Shown: positions 11,606 through 21,528, counted from the stretch's first letter. The stretch is 64,000 nucleotides of DNA from Methylocella tundrae (GCF_038024855.1 NZ_CP139089.1:3134501-3198500); one strand, 5' to 3'. The notes: generated by a model from the letters alone, not told the origin. Numbers and translations: made by a program.

Positions 11606-12442
11606 TCAATTGGGATTTTGGGCTCCGGCAAAGTTCCCGAGAAGCGCGGGGAGTTCGGCGAGAAAGAGGTCCCGCGTGCGAATGCCGGCGCTTTCGGCGA
11701 CCTTGGTTTCGTCCTTCGTCAAACGTGCGAACACTACGCGTCGATCGCCTTTGATGGCCCAGCCTACGAACCACCCGAACTGACGGTCCTCGTCCAAAAC
11801 CCCGTCCTGGCCGCGCTGAAACCCCGCGCCTGTCTTGCCTTGAACCGTCCATCCGTCGGCGGCCGCGAAACGGGGTATGATCGCGATTGCTTTCTCTTGC
11901 GCAGGCGCGGACGCTGGCAATTGCAGTTTGAGCAATCTTCGCAGAAAAACGACCTCTTCAATTGGGGAGATCTGGAGAGAGGCGCTAAGCCATGCGTGCG
12001 TCAATCCGTCGTCCTTCCCGGCGTTACCCGAAAGATCACGGTTGCCGTAGGAAAATAAATCCACGTATTGTTGGAGCCGTTGCGCTCCCAACGCGCGTGT
12101 AATGCCCCACGAATACCAAACAACCGAGTCGCGCATCCAGGACGCCGGATCGACATTCGTCTTCCAATTCTCACGCCACGCTTTGTATTCTTCCCGGTAC
12201 GGCCAAACGGGAGAGTGTGCATCCGTCAGAATTCCCGCATCATAACCCATAACGCTGAGCGCGACCTTGAAGGTGGACGCAGGGCTGTTTCGCTGATCGC
12301 ATCGCCCGTCCTGACGAAGAACGGCGCCGCTGTCCGCGTCGACGAGCAGGGTGCAAACCGGCGCCGCCAAAGAGGCGGTAGAAATCGAACACAGCAAGGC
12401 CGCGAAGGGCGCAACTCTCTTCATGACTTTAGTCGAACGCAT
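11606..12442 (-). CDS. Class D (OXA-type) beta-lactamase
   Basis: A secreted serine hydrolase of 278 residues with a signal peptide ending near residue 27. All four class D motifs are present: S56-T57-F58-K59 (active serine and the lysine that is carbamylated in the family), S106-V-V (SxV), YGN at 132-134, and KTG at 203-205. The conserved Trp is at 151 in AWLSASLQIS, and FGWFVGW is at 222-228. The gene starts only 12 bases after the UbiH-like hydroxylase ends, so both are probably one operon. No mobile element lies nearby, which points to an intrinsic chromosomal enzyme. The substrate range cannot be read from the sequence. M7 (12424) is an alternative start. Confidence 0.9.
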   Translation of the reverse strand: MRSTKVMKRVAPFAALLCSISTASLAAPVCTLLVDADSGAVLRQDGRCDQRNSPASTFKVALSVMGYDAGILTDAHSPVWPYREEYKAWRENWKTNVDPASWMRDSVVWYSWGITRALGAQRLQQYVDLFSYGNRDLSGNAGKDDGLTHAWLSASLQISPIEEVVFLRRLLKLQLPASAPAQEKAIAIIPRFAAADGWTVQGKTGAGFQRGQDGVLDEDRQFGWFVGWAIKGDRRVVFARLTKDETKVAESAGIRTRDLFLAELPALLGNFAGAQNPN

Positions 12443-12454
12443 GATACCAATGCC

Positions 12455-13708
12455 TCAGCCGCCTGTGGCGACCGCGCCGCGCCGGGGCCGCGCCTGCATC
12501 AGACGCGGCAAAGTTTGATGGGTCAGGACGCCTTCCCGCATCAGCGCCCGCCGCAGCGGACCGATCATCGAAAAGGCGAAGAATCCCGCGCCGCGCATGA
12601 GGTCGACGGGCAGGAATTCCGTGAGCAGCGAGCGATTTAGAATATCGACGCCATTGGTGCGCAAGGAAATGTCGCCCCGGCGCGCAGCCCCGTAGGATTT
12701 GAGGCTTGCCGCGGCGCCGATGTCTTTTCCATCCGCCCGAGCGTCTTCGAGGGTTTCAACGAGAGCCGCGATGTCGCGCAGGCTGAGGTTCAGCCCTTGC
12801 GCCGCCAACGGCGGAAAAACATGCGCGGCTTCGCCGATGAGCGCGATGCGCCTGCCAAACAGTTTTGCGACGCTCATGCCGGCCATCGGAAAGAAGCCGC
12901 ACGGTCCGTCGAGCTCCATAGCGCCCAAAAGTCCGCCGACCTGCAACTCGATCTCGCGCGCCAGTTCGCCGGGCGCGAGATCACGTCGGCGCTCGGCGTC
13001 GGCGGCCGACATCAGCCACACAAGGCTCGAACGATGAAGCTTTTCGCCCTGCGAGCGCAGGGGCACCAGAGTGCAGGGGCCTGATCTCGTATGAAATTCG
13101 GTTGATATATTTCGATGCGGCTTGGCGTGCGCGAGAAGCGCCGTCAGGGCGACCTGGGGATAGGTCCAACTGCGCGCGTCGATATTGGCCCTGGTTCGGG
13201 CCAGCGAGCCGCGGCCGTCGGCGGCGACGACCAGCTTGGCTTTAATCCTCCGGCCATCGGCGAGCGTGGCGCGCACGTCGTCGTCATCGAAACGAATGTC
13301 CTCGATGAGGCTTTGGCAAAGGGCGAGGCCGGAGCGCGCGGCGGCGGCCTCCGCGAGTCCATCGACCAGAACATTGTTTTCGATATTCGCGCCAAAGGCT
13401 GAAAGGCCGATCTCGCTTGCGGCGAAGGAGACCGAGGGTGCCCGGAATCGGGCATTTGTCGCGTCGACCATCGCGATCTTTTCGAGCGCGGCGGCCTTGT
13501 CCCGAAAGCGCGGCCAGAGGCCAAGCGATTTGTATAAGCGCAGGGAGGCTTCAAACAAAGCCACCGTCCGGCCATTGGCGCGACGATCGACGAGACCGGC
13601 GCAAGCGACGGAAAAGCCCGCCTGATCGAGAGCGATGGCGGCCGAGAGCCCGGCGGCGCCGGCGCCAGCGACGAGAATATCGACGTGAAACGGATCAACC
13701 TCTATCAT
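12455..13708 (-). CDS. UbiH/UbiF/COQ6-family FAD-dependent hydroxylase
   Basis: A flavoprotein monooxygenase of 417 residues, probably acting on a ubiquinone precursor ring at the inner membrane. An N-terminal FAD-binding GAGAAG lies at residues 15-20, the ADGRGS motif at 163-168, and the second FAD motif GEAAHVFPPLAAQGLN at 292-307; the more usual GDAAH is GEAAH here. The family contains several hydroxylases with different ring positions (UbiH, UbiI, UbiF, UbiL, UbiM), and I cannot decide which one this is. A beta-lactamase gene follows 12 bases downstream in the same direction. Confidence 0.82.
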   Translation of the reverse strand: MIEVDPFHVDILVAGAGAAGLSAAIALDQAGFSVACAGLVDRRANGRTVALFEASLRLYKSLGLWPRFRDKAAALEKIAMVDATNARFRAPSVSFAASEIGLSAFGANIENNVLVDGLAEAAAARSGLALCQSLIEDIRFDDDDVRATLADGRRIKAKLVVAADGRGSLARTRANIDARSWTYPQVALTALLAHAKPHRNISTEFHTRSGPCTLVPLRSQGEKLHRSSLVWLMSAADAERRRDLAPGELAREIELQVGGLLGAMELDGPCGFFPMAGMSVAKLFGRRIALIGEAAHVFPPLAAQGLNLSLRDIAALVETLEDARADGKDIGAAASLKSYGAARRGDISLRTNGVDILNRSLLTEFLPVDLMRGAGFFAFSMIGPLRRALMREGVLTHQTLPRLMQARPRRGAVATGG

Positions 13709-13850
13709 CGCGCATCCCTCGCCGTCTTTCTAGACCGGCAACACGCGGATGGCGAGCGGGCGCGGTGGTTTTCTTGGCGCCCGGCTCAATGCTTGCGACG
13801 GGGAGGCGGCGCTGGCGCCGGCTCCCGCGACATCTTGTCTCGTCAAGCGT

Positions 13851-15140
13851 TTAGCGTTTATCGGGCGCCACATAGTCGCGCTGCGGCGCGCCCGTATAGA
13901 GCTGACGCGGGCGGCCGATCTTCTGGCCAGGATCTTCGATCATTTCCTTCCATTGCGCGATCCAGCCGGAGGTGCGCGCGACAGCGAAGAGCACGGTGAA
14001 CATGGAAACGGGGAATCCCATCGCCTTCAGCGTGATGCCGGAATAGAAGTCGATGTTCGGATAAAGCTTCTTCTCGATGAAGTATTCGTCGTGGAGAGCG
14101 ATGCGCTCGAGTTCCATCGCAACCGCCAGAAGCGGATCGTTCTTGAGGCCGAGTTCGTTCAGCACTTCGTGGCAGGTCTGCTGCATGATCTTCGCGCGAG
14201 GATCGTAATTCTTATAGACGCGATGGCCAAAGCCCATCAGCCTGAACGGGTCATTCTTGTCCTTGGCGCGGGCGATGAACTTTGGAATATTTTCGACGGT
14301 TCCGATTTCCGTCAGCATCTTCAGCGCCGCCTCATTGGCGCCTCCATGCGCGGGCCCCCAGAGGCAGGCGACGCCCGCGGCGATACAGGCGAACGGATTG
14401 GCGCCCGAGGATCCGGCGAGGCGCACCGTCGAGGTGGACGCGTTCTGCTCGTGATCGGCATGGAGAATGAAGATGCGGTCGAGCGCGCGTGCGAGGGTCG
14501 GCCTGACCTTATATTCCTCGGTCGGAACCGCGAAGCACATGCGTAGGAAATTCGACGCGTAATCAAGTTCGTTCTTCGGATAAACGAACGGCTGGCCGAT
14601 CGTGTACTTAAACGCCATGGCCGCCAGCGTCGGCATTTTTGCGATGAGCCGCATGGAGGCGACCATGCGCTGACGCGGGTCCGAAATGTCGGTCGAATCG
14701 TGATAGAAGGCCGACAATGCGCCAACGCTTGCGACCATCACGGCCATCGGATGCGCGTCGCGCCGGAAGCCCTGGAAGAAGCGGGCCATCTGCTCATGGA
14801 TCATCGTGTGGCGCGTGATCCGATAGTCGAAATCGCGCTTTTGCGTCGGGGTCGGCAACTCGCCGTAGAGCAAAAGGTAGCATGTTTCGAGATAGTCGCC
14901 GTGTTCAGCAATCTGGGCGATCGGATAACCGCGATACAGCAGCACGCCCTCGTCGCCGTCGATATAGGTGATTTCGGACTCGCAACTCGCCGTCGATGTG
15001 AAGCCGGGATCGTATGTGAACATCCCGGTCTTGGCGTAGAGCTTTCCAATGTCTACGACTGCGGGGCCAATCGATCCAGCTTTGACCGGCATTTCGACTG
15101 TAGCTTCACCGATACTAAAAGACCCAGTCGTCGTGCTCAT
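13851..15140 (-). CDS. gltA: Citrate synthase (type II, hexameric)
   Basis: Condenses oxaloacetate and acetyl-CoA at the entry of the TCA cycle. At 429 residues it matches the bacterial type II enzyme. The catalytic triad is in place: H265 in [11 protein letters not shown]306 in [13 protein letters not shown], and D364 in NIDFYSG. The N-terminal beta-domain typical of NADH-sensitive enzymes ([17 protein letters not shown]) is present. ATG 15140 is clear. A candidate promoter lies at 15335-15364. It is monocistronic by spacing. Confidence 0.98.
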   Translation of the reverse strand: MSTTTGSFSIGEATVEMPVKAGSIGPAVVDIGKLYAKTGMFTYDPGFTSTASCESEITYIDGDEGVLLYRGYPIAQIAEHGDYLETCYLLLYGELPTPTQKRDFDYRITRHTMIHEQMARFFQGFRRDAHPMAVMVASVGALSAFYHDSTDISDPRQRMVASMRLIAKMPTLAAMAFKYTIGQPFVYPKNELDYASNFLRMCFAVPTEEYKVRPTLARALDRIFILHADHEQNASTSTVRLAGSSGANPFACIAAGVACLWGPAHGGANEAALKMLTEIGTVENIPKFIARAKDKNDPFRLMGFGHRVYKNYDPRAKIMQQTCHEVLNELGLKNDPLLAVAMELERIALHDEYFIEKKLYPNIDFYSGITLKAMGFPVSMFTVLFAVARTSGWIAQWKEMIEDPGQKIGRPRQLYTGAPQRDYVAPDKR

Positions 15141-15598
15141 GAAGGCTGCCTTTTACCAAAGGGTGGCGGGGGGCGCCGAATTCATCATCCGGGCGCTTTT
15201 CTTGGATGTGAGAACTCCAACGCAATGACTAATAATGCGATGCGATGGTCTTAGCCCATGAGAAGCTTGGGTTCAAGCGGCGCCCGCTCGCGCCGCTCAT
15301 TTCGCCAAGTCTATCGCCTGCGTTTGTCTCCATTATTGTAGATCTGCGAATTCAATATTGTTCAGTTATGCATAATGCCTGTGCTAACGCGAGATATACC
15401 TGCAAATTCGCAGGCGGATATTTCATCGCTTGAGAACCAGCCGGCAGCGTCGGGGCGCCAACACGTCGAGCTAGCGCCGCGCGGATAGGCGATATGCACA
15501 TTTATACGTCAATAACCTACAGACGATGACATTCCCGGCCTTGGTCGCCATGTGAAGCAAAAAACAATCCAATCCGCGCCACAGGGCGTCGCGCCTCG
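15141..15598. other. Intergenic region gltX-gltA
   Basis: Upstream of gltA; no gene seen. On the minus strand a possible promoter is TGAACA (15359-15364), 18 bases, TACAAT (15335-15340). A TTATGCATAA palindrome lies at 15366-15375, and a near-palindrome, CCTGC-N6-GCAGG, just beyond 15395. These may be regulator sites, but I recognise none. Confidence 0.4.
15335..15364 (-). promoter_or_regulatory. Candidate gltA promoter
   Basis: TGAACA (4 of 6 to the -35 consensus), an 18-base spacer, and TACAAT (5 of 6 to the -10), reading towards gltA. The implied leader is about 190 bases. This is a pattern match only. Confidence 0.35.
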
Positions 15599-17020
15599 TC
15601 AGCCGGCCTGGTCTCGCAGGCGGCCGAGGCTTTCGTCACGCCCGAGCACGGCGAGGACGTCGAAGATGCCAGGCGATGTTGAGCGGCCAGTCAACGCCGC
15701 GCGCAATGGCTGCGCCACCTGGCCGAGTTTGACCCTGGCGCTTTCGGCATAGTCGCGCACGACGGCTTCAGCCCCCGCGGCCGACCACTCTTCCAGCGCG
15801 GCGAACAAGGGCAGCAGATTGGCGATGTGGGCGCGGCCTCCGTTAGCGAGAATCTCCTCGGCCTTGGCGTCAATGGGCAGCGGCCGGCGGGCGAACAAAA
15901 ACGCCGCGCCGTCGAGAAGCTCGATCAGCGTCTTGGCGCGTTCCTTCAGTCCGGGCATGGCGGCCAGCAATTTTTCTCGCATCGCAGCGTCAAGCTGATG
16001 CTTGCGCTCGGCGCCGCCTGGCAGATAGGGCAACGTTTCTTCAAGCTCGCGGGCGAGAGCCTCATTGGGGGTCGCGCGGATATAGTGGCCGTTCATATTT
16101 TCGAGCTTTGCGAAATCAAAGCGGGCCGGCGAGCGGCCTACGTGAGCGAGATCGAAAGCGTCAATCATCTCCTGCGTCGAAAAGAACTCCTTGTCGCCCT
16201 GGCTCCATCCGAGACGAACGAGATAATTGCGCACGGCGGCCGGCAGAAAGCCGAGCGCGCGATAGGCGTCGACGCCGAGAGCGCCGTGCCGCTTCGACAA
16301 TTTGGCGCCGTCGGCGCCGTGGATCAGCGGGATATGCGCCATGGCGGGCGCGCTCCAGCCGAGGGCGGCGTAGATCTGCATCTGCCGCGCCGCATTGGTC
16401 AGGTGATCGTCGCCGCGAATGATCTGCGTGACCCCCATGTCGTGATCGTCGACCACGACGGCGAGCATATAGGTCGGCGTGCCGTCGGAGCGCAAAAGGA
16501 CGAGATCGTCGAGATCCTTGTTGGCCCAGCTGACGCGGCCCTGAACCTTGTCCTCGATAATGGTTTCGCCATCGAGCGGGGCCTTGAGCCGCACTACAGG
16601 CTTGACGTCGCCCGGCGCCTCAAAGGCGGCCCGATCGCGCCAGCGCCCGTCATAACGCGGCGGGCGTCCCTCGGCGCGCGCCTTCTCGCGCATTTCGTCG
16701 AGCTCCTTCGGCGTCGCATAGCAATAATAAGCATTGCCGGAGGCGATCAGGTTTTCGACGACCTCGCGGTGCCGCGCCGCGCGCTGGAACTGGTAGATGA
16801 CCTCGCCGTCCCAGTCGAGGCCGAGCCATTTCAGCCCGTCAATAATGGCTCTGATCGCCGCCTCGGTCGAGCGCTCGCGATCGGTGTCCTCGATGCGCAG
16901 CAGCATCTTGCCGCCGAAGTGGCGCGCATAGAGCCAGTTGAATAGCGCCGTGCGAGCCCCTCCGATGTGAAGAAACCCCGTCGGGGAGGGCGCAAAACGA
17001 GTGACGACCGCATCGGACAT
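15599..17020 (-). CDS. gltX: Glutamyl-tRNA synthetase
   Basis: Charges tRNA-Glu (and in many alphaproteobacteria also tRNA-Gln, for later amidation). The 473-residue product starts at ATG 17020 ([13 protein letters not shown]), preceded by GGAAA; the longer open frame adds 20 residues that do not resemble the family. The HIGH motif is in [12 protein letters not shown] (11-22) and the KMSKS loop is KLSKR (240-244). A discriminating-type C-terminal helical anticodon domain follows. A second gltX copy is common in this order but is not in this window. Confidence 0.97.
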   Translation of the reverse strand: MSDAVVTRFAPSPTGFLHIGGARTALFNWLYARHFGGKMLLRIEDTDRERSTEAAIRAIIDGLKWLGLDWDGEVIYQFQRAARHREVVENLIASGNAYYCYATPKELDEMREKARAEGRPPRYDGRWRDRAAFEAPGDVKPVVRLKAPLDGETIIEDKVQGRVSWANKDLDDLVLLRSDGTPTYMLAVVVDDHDMGVTQIIRGDDHLTNAARQMQIYAALGWSAPAMAHIPLIHGADGAKLSKRHGALGVDAYRALGFLPAAVRNYLVRLGWSQGDKEFFSTQEMIDAFDLAHVGRSPARFDFAKLENMNGHYIRATPNEALARELEETLPYLPGGAERKHQLDAAMREKLLAAMPGLKERAKTLIELLDGAAFLFARRPLPIDAKAEEILANGGRAHIANLLPLFAALEEWSAAGAEAVVRDYAESARVKLGQVAQPLRAALTGRSTSPGIFDVLAVLGRDESLGRLRDQAG

Positions 17021-17337
17021 AAGGCAGATTTCCACTAATGGCCTACGGTCTCTCCGTGGAAAAGCGGCGCGCTCTGCCAAAAAGATCCCGCGTTAAAAAC
17101 AAGCATATCAGGAGCATGATCGATCCAAGCGGGAGCGCTCGCGCTCGCGGCGATAAAATCTTCGGCGCTTCGACGCCGGGCCTTACGCGCCGCTGCGGCT
17201 CGTGTAACATAGAACCGCCGAAAAAATAGAGGCATATGCCGCTGATCGGCAAAGCGATTGGGGGAAGGGCCCCGCCCGTCGGGCCGCCGATGCGGCGCCG
17301 AGGCTGGCTCATCCTGAATGTATGACCGGCGGCGCTA
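17021..17337. other. Intergenic region gltX-comEC
   Basis: A divergent region of 317 bases that must carry both promoters. No protein-like frame and no strong -35/-10 pair were found. Confidence 0.4.
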
Positions 17338-19692
17338 TTGTCGAGACCAGCGGAAACAGCCATAGCCGATGGAAGTTCGCGCGGAGCGGGCAGAATTTCG
17401 GCCGGGCTCAGTGGCGCCGTGTCGCAGCTCCGCCGCATCTTTGTCGATGCGTTCGAGACGGAGGTCGCGCTTCGCCGCATGTTTCTCTGGCTGCCAGCGG
17501 CGGCTGGCGCCGGCGTCGTCAGCTACATGGCGGCCGATCGTGAACCTTCCTTGTGGCTGCTCGTCCCGCTCACGGCCGCTTTCGCAGGCCTTGCGTTTTT
17601 GGCGCGCGGGCGGCGTCTCGCCTTTTTCCTGCTCTGCGGCCTCTGCGCCTTTTTCGCGGGCGATCTTTCGGCAGCCTGGCGCTCGGCGCGCGTCGCCGCC
17701 CCGATCATCGACAGGACGACGATTGGCGTTGTCGAGGGTTTTATCGAACAAATGGATTTCCGCCGCGCCGGCGCGCGTTTCGTCCTGCGGGTGTATGCGA
17801 TCGAGGGGCTCGCCGCCGCGGCGACGCCTTACCGCGTCCGGCTTTCAATACGCCGCGCGCCGCCCTTTGAGGCGGGAGCCTATGTCAGGCTCAAGGCGCG
17901 GCTGCTTCCACCGGCCCACGCCAGTCTTCCGGGGGGCTATGATTTTGCCAAGGACGCTTGGTTTGCCGGCATCGGAGGCGTCGGCAATGCGTTAGGCCGC
18001 ATCGAAACCGCCGCGCCGCCCGCGCCGCCCGGTTTGGCGCTGCGAACCATGATGGCGCTCGATCGCGGGCGCAACGCGCTGGCCCGCCGCATCGACCAGA
18101 TCGTCGGCGGCGACGCGGGAGCAATCGCCGCCGCCATGGTAACCGGCAAACGCGATCTTTTGTCCGATGCGGCCAAGGACGTCATCCGCGAGGCCGGCAT
18201 TTTTCACATCATCACGATTTCCGGCGTCCAGATGACGCTGGTCGCCGCTATTTTTTTCGTCGGTTTTCGCCGGCTTCTGGCTTTAAGCCCGACGCTGGCC
18301 CTGCGCTATCCGATCAAGAAATGGTCGGCGGCCCTCGCTATGGCCGGCGCGGTTTTTTACGACGTCGCGACGGGGTCCCGGGTCGGGACCGAGCGCGCAC
18401 TGTTCATGACGTTGATCATGCTCGGCGCGGTGCTTCTCGACCGTCAGGCCTTGACCATGCGGAATCTTGCCTTCGCCGCGCTGATCGTCATTCTGACCGA
18501 GCCGGAATCAATCATGGGCGCGAGCTTTCAGCTATCTTTCGCCGCGGTCGCCGCGCTGGTCGCGGTCTATGAGGCGCGTATGGCCGCCGCCGCCGCCGAT
18601 CGCGAAGATGGGCTGATTCTGCGCGCTCGCGCCGTCGAAGGCGAGCGCCTGCGGCTCTTCTGGCGCGCCTGCAAAAATCTGCTGGCGCGTGGCCCCGGAG
18701 GTCTTTTGTTCGCGACCTTTTGCGCCACCGCCGCGACGGCCTCTTTCATGGCCTATAATTTTCACGAGCTCAGCCCCTATGTGCTGATCGGCAATCCGCT
18801 GACCCTGACCGTGATCGAGGTTTTCGCAGTGCCCGGGGCGCTTATCGGAACATTGCTCTATCCGCTCGGACTTGACGCATGGGTCTGGCGATATGTCGGG
18901 CTTGGCATCGACGGCATCATGTGGGCGGCGGCGGAAATCGGAAGGCTGCCGGGGGCGACCCTCCATCTGCCCGCCTTCGCGCCCTGGTCCATCATCTTCC
19001 TGACCCTCGCAATGCTCTGTTCCGTGCTGTGGCGGACCGCCGTTTTTCGCGCGATGGCTTTGCCGCTCGCAGTTATCGGCGTGTGGGGCGCGCTCTGCGG
19101 ACCCTCGTTCGACATGGCGGTCGCCCCGAACGGCGAAGCCGCAGCGTTTCGCGGGCGGGATGGCCGGCTCGCGGTCATCGCGTCGCGCCCGAGCCTTTTT
19201 GCTTCGGAGCAGTGGCTTCGCGCCGACGCCGACGGCCGCCCCGCGCGCGAGGCGGTGAAAAAAGCCGCCTGCGACAAGGTTGGCTGCGTTGGATATCTCG
19301 CGGATGGCCGTTCCCTGTCGCTGGTGTTCGACAAAGCTGCGTTCGCCGAAGATTGCGGGCGCGCCGACATCATCGTGACGCCGCTCTTCGCGCCGGCGGG
19401 CTGCGCCGCGGGCCTTGTCATCGATCGGGGGGAACTGAAAGAAACCGGCGCCATAACCTTGTCGTTTACCGCGTCCGGCGTCGCAAGGCGCGCGGCTCGA
19501 ACGCCGGACGAGGACCGCCCCTGGTCTCCTGCGCCCAGGCGAAAATGGGGCCCAAGCTCGCGTTCGTTCGCAGCGTCGCGGCCAACGCGGGCCGCATCTT
19601 CCGATCTTGACCCTTCCAGCGTCGCGCGGGACGCTGGCGAGGCGCGGGGCGCCGTCGAGGACGAAGACGGCGACGCCTCGCCGCTTGAGTAG
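17338..19692 (+). CDS. comEC: ComEC/Rec2-family DNA-uptake channel protein
   Basis: An inner-membrane protein of 784 residues. An N-terminal DUF4131-like part carries two or three helices and a soluble domain (about 45-240). The competence core follows, with the family segment 'DAAKDVIREAGIFHIITISGVQ' at about 275-296 and many helices to about 580. The C-terminal domain does not show the HxHxDH metal motif of the usual ComEC metallo-beta-lactamase domain, so it looks degenerate. The start is TTG at 17338. In transformable bacteria ComEC passes single-stranded DNA through the inner membrane; no other competence genes are nearby, so that role is inferred. Confidence 0.88.
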   Translation: MSRPAETAIADGSSRGAGRISAGLSGAVSQLRRIFVDAFETEVALRRMFLWLPAAAGAGVVSYMAADREPSLWLLVPLTAAFAGLAFLARGRRLAFFLLCGLCAFFAGDLSAAWRSARVAAPIIDRTTIGVVEGFIEQMDFRRAGARFVLRVYAIEGLAAAATPYRVRLSIRRAPPFEAGAYVRLKARLLPPAHASLPGGYDFAKDAWFAGIGGVGNALGRIETAAPPAPPGLALRTMMALDRGRNALARRIDQIVGGDAGAIAAAMVTGKRDLLSDAAKDVIREAGIFHIITISGVQMTLVAAIFFVGFRRLLALSPTLALRYPIKKWSAALAMAGAVFYDVATGSRVGTERALFMTLIMLGAVLLDRQALTMRNLAFAALIVILTEPESIMGASFQLSFAAVAALVAVYEARMAAAAADREDGLILRARAVEGERLRLFWRACKNLLARGPGGLLFATFCATAATASFMAYNFHELSPYVLIGNPLTLTVIEVFAVPGALIGTLLYPLGLDAWVWRYVGLGIDGIMWAAAEIGRLPGATLHLPAFAPWSIIFLTLAMLCSVLWRTAVFRAMALPLAVIGVWGALCGPSFDMAVAPNGEAAAFRGRDGRLAVIASRPSLFASEQWLRADADGRPAREAVKKAACDKVGCVGYLADGRSLSLVFDKAAFAEDCGRADIIVTPLFAPAGCAAGLVIDRGELKETGAITLSFTASGVARRAARTPDEDRPWSPAPRRKWGPSSRSFAASRPTRAASSDLDPSSVARDAGEARGAVEDEDGDASPLE

Positions 19693-19718
19693 GCGCGCAA
19701 GCTGCCAAACATCACGCT

Positions 19719-20438
19719 TTAATAACGGCGAATGAGGCTGACGAGCTTGCCTTGAATGCGCACGCGGTCCGGTCCGAAAATGCGCGTCTCATAGGCGGGA
19801 TTTGCGGCTTCGAGCGCGATCGAGGCGCCGCGCCGGCGCAGCCGCTTCAGCGTCGCCTCCTCGTCGTCGATCAGCGCGACGACAATGTCGCCCGTTTCCG
19901 CCGTGTCCTGCTTGCGGATCACTACCGTGTCGGCGTCGAATATTCCGGCCTCGATCATTGAGTCGCCGCGCACTTCAAGGGCGTAATGTTCGCCTTGCGG
20001 CAGCATCTCCGGCGGCAGGCTGATGGTGTGGCTGCGGTTCTGCAGGGCCGTAATCGGCGTGCCCGCGGCGATTCGCCCCATGACCGGGATGGCGACGGTC
20101 CCCCGAGGGCCGTCTTCTTCTTCCCGGCTCGGGCTCGCAGGCAAGGAGCGCACCCGCCCAAGATTGCCTTCGATGACGCTCGGCTCGAATTTCTTGTTCC
20201 GGTTGAGCTCCGGCGGCGTCGAAGAATCGGGCATGCGCAATACCTCCAGCGCCCGCGCCCGGTTGGGCAGGCGCCGGATGAAGCCACGCTCCTCAAGCGC
20301 GATGATCAGACGATGAATTCCCGACTTCGACCGCAGGTCGAGCGCGTCCTTCATCTCGTCGAAAGAGGGGGGCACGCCCGTCTCCTTGAGCCGCTCATGG
20401 ATGAAGCGCAACAGCTCGCTTTGCTTTTTCGTCAACAT
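19719..20438 (-). CDS. lexA: SOS repressor LexA
   Basis: Represses DNA-damage genes and self-cleaves when RecA is activated. The 239-residue protein starts at ATG 20438 ([10 protein letters not shown]). An N-terminal winged helix (1-70) is followed by the S24 protease domain. The scissile bond is A125-G126 in RIAAGTP, and the catalytic dyad is S160 (VRGDSM) and K198 (ATLKRL). The longer open frame (33 extra residues) lacks family similarity. A GTTC-N7-GTTC direct repeat, the alphaproteobacterial LexA site, lies 231 bases upstream. Convergent with comEC. Confidence 0.97.
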   Translation of the reverse strand: MLTKKQSELLRFIHERLKETGVPPSFDEMKDALDLRSKSGIHRLIIALEERGFIRRLPNRARALEVLRMPDSSTPPELNRNKKFEPSVIEGNLGRVRSLPASPSREEEDGPRGTVAIPVMGRIAAGTPITALQNRSHTISLPPEMLPQGEHYALEVRGDSMIEAGIFDADTVVIRKQDTAETGDIVVALIDDEEATLKRLRRRGASIALEAANPAYETRIFGPDRVRIQGKLVSLIRRY

Positions 20439-20843
20439 CGGCTCTGACTTTCTCGTAAACGATCTGCACGTCCCGCCGCGGCGGCGCGGGCGCGCTTTAG
20501 CTGGCGCTTCCGCGGCAAGCTCCGACTCTGTGTTCAAAGGTTAAGCGTGGCCGCTGCCGCAAGGCCAGGGATAAAACAGGGCGCAGGGCGATAGCGAAGC
20601 GCAAAACCGATGGATCGCGGATCATGGGCGGCCAGTAAACTCGCACAAAGAGTGAACAGACCATATCTGTTCGCGCTGCGTTCCGCAAGGCGCCTGATGC
20701 GAGACCCCGGCGCTTTTTTGCGCGCTGGGCACGACGGATCGTTCACGGAACTTTCAGCTTTGCCATACGTTGATGTAAACGGCCGGCGCACGGCGTCTCT
20801 TCTTCGCCGAGTGGTTCCGGCCTCTTACGAGAGGAGACCACGC
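20439..20843. other. Divergent intergenic region lexA / HPF-CSD gene
   Basis: A 405-base region between divergent genes. It contains the SOS-type box (20669-20683) and a GTTC-ACG-GAAC palindrome near 20740. No gene is supported. The long frame starting at 20610 is an upstream extension of the HPF-like gene without family similarity. Confidence 0.5.
20669..20683. promoter_or_regulatory. Candidate LexA (SOS) box
   Basis: GTTC-GCGCTGC-GTTC is an exact GTTC-N7-GTTC direct repeat, the form described for alphaproteobacterial LexA. It lies between lexA (minus) and the HPF-cold-shock gene (plus), so it could serve either or both. A GAAC half-site is also found 16 bases to its left. Confidence 0.6.
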
Positions 20844-21467
20844 ATGGATCGACCGCTGCAGATCGTATTCCGCGACATACAGCACTCCGAGGCCCTCGCG
20901 AAGCTCATCGAGGAGAGAGTGCAACGGCTCGAACATATTTACGCGCACATCATCGGGTGCCGCGTGGTCGCGGGCGCGTCTCATCGCGGACCGAGGAATA
21001 CGGTGGCGCCGCTCGCCCTCTGCGTCGAAGTCGAGGTGCCCGGCCGGCCGTTGATCGTCGCAAAGTCGGAAGCGAAGCGGAAAGGCCAGCAGAACACACT
21101 CGTCCATCGCGTTTTCGACGCTGTTCAGCGCCAGCTTGAGCAGCTTGCCGAGATCATCAAGGGAAATGTGAAGCGGCACGAGAACGGTATCGAGTCGGGC
21201 GTCGTGGTGCGTCTGTTTCCCGAGCAGGACCATGGCTTCGTGGAGGTGAAAGGCGGCCCGGATCTTTACTTCTCCCGCAGCTGCGTGATGCGGGGAAGCT
21301 TCGACAATCTGAAGATCGGCGCCATGGTGCATTTCACGCGCGCCGCTGCGGAAGGGGTGATGGGCCCCCAGGCCAGCGCCGTCTATGTGTTGGAGCAGCG
21401 CGAGACGGGACGCGACAAAGCGGCGCGACCGGCAGGCGCGCTTGAGCCGATCGTGACCGGCGCCTGA
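20844..21467 (+). CDS. HPF/RaiA-type ribosome-associated protein fused to a cold-shock domain
   Basis: A 207-residue product. Residues 1-about 110 match the ribosome hibernation factor (HPF/RaiA/YfiA) fold, which binds the 30S decoding region. Residues about 119-183 look like a cold-shock domain: GVVVRLFPEQDHGFVEV carries an RNP1-like HGFVEV, followed by LYFSRS and KIGAMVHF. ATG 20844 is set by GAGGAGA 8 bases upstream. This two-domain form differs from the long HPF of Firmicutes, whose C-terminal domain is a dimerisation module. Putative role: ribosome storage or stress RNA binding. It is divergent from lexA and followed by a strong terminator. Confidence 0.85.
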   Translation: MDRPLQIVFRDIQHSEALAKLIEERVQRLEHIYAHIIGCRVVAGASHRGPRNTVAPLALCVEVEVPGRPLIVAKSEAKRKGQQNTLVHRVFDAVQRQLEQLAEIIKGNVKRHENGIESGVVVRLFPEQDHGFVEVKGGPDLYFSRSCVMRGSFDNLKIGAMVHFTRAAAEGVMGPQASAVYVLEQRETGRDKAARPAGALEPIVTGA

Positions 21468-21496
21468 CCATTTGCGTGCAGGATGCGGATTCGAGC

Positions 21497-21528
21497 GGGG
21501 CCGCGCATGTCGCGGCCCCGGTTTTTTT
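21497..21528 (+). terminator. Rho-independent terminator of the HPF-CSD gene
   Basis: A perfect 9-bp stem GGGGCCGCG / CGCGGCCCC with loop CATGT (21497-21519), followed by GG and seven T residues. It ends before the convergent sodB stop. Confidence 0.88.

Noticed and set aside
15245..15433. A 62-codon frame in the gltX-gltA gap
   Set aside because: No ribosome-binding site, no conserved-looking sequence, and it covers the candidate gltA promoter.
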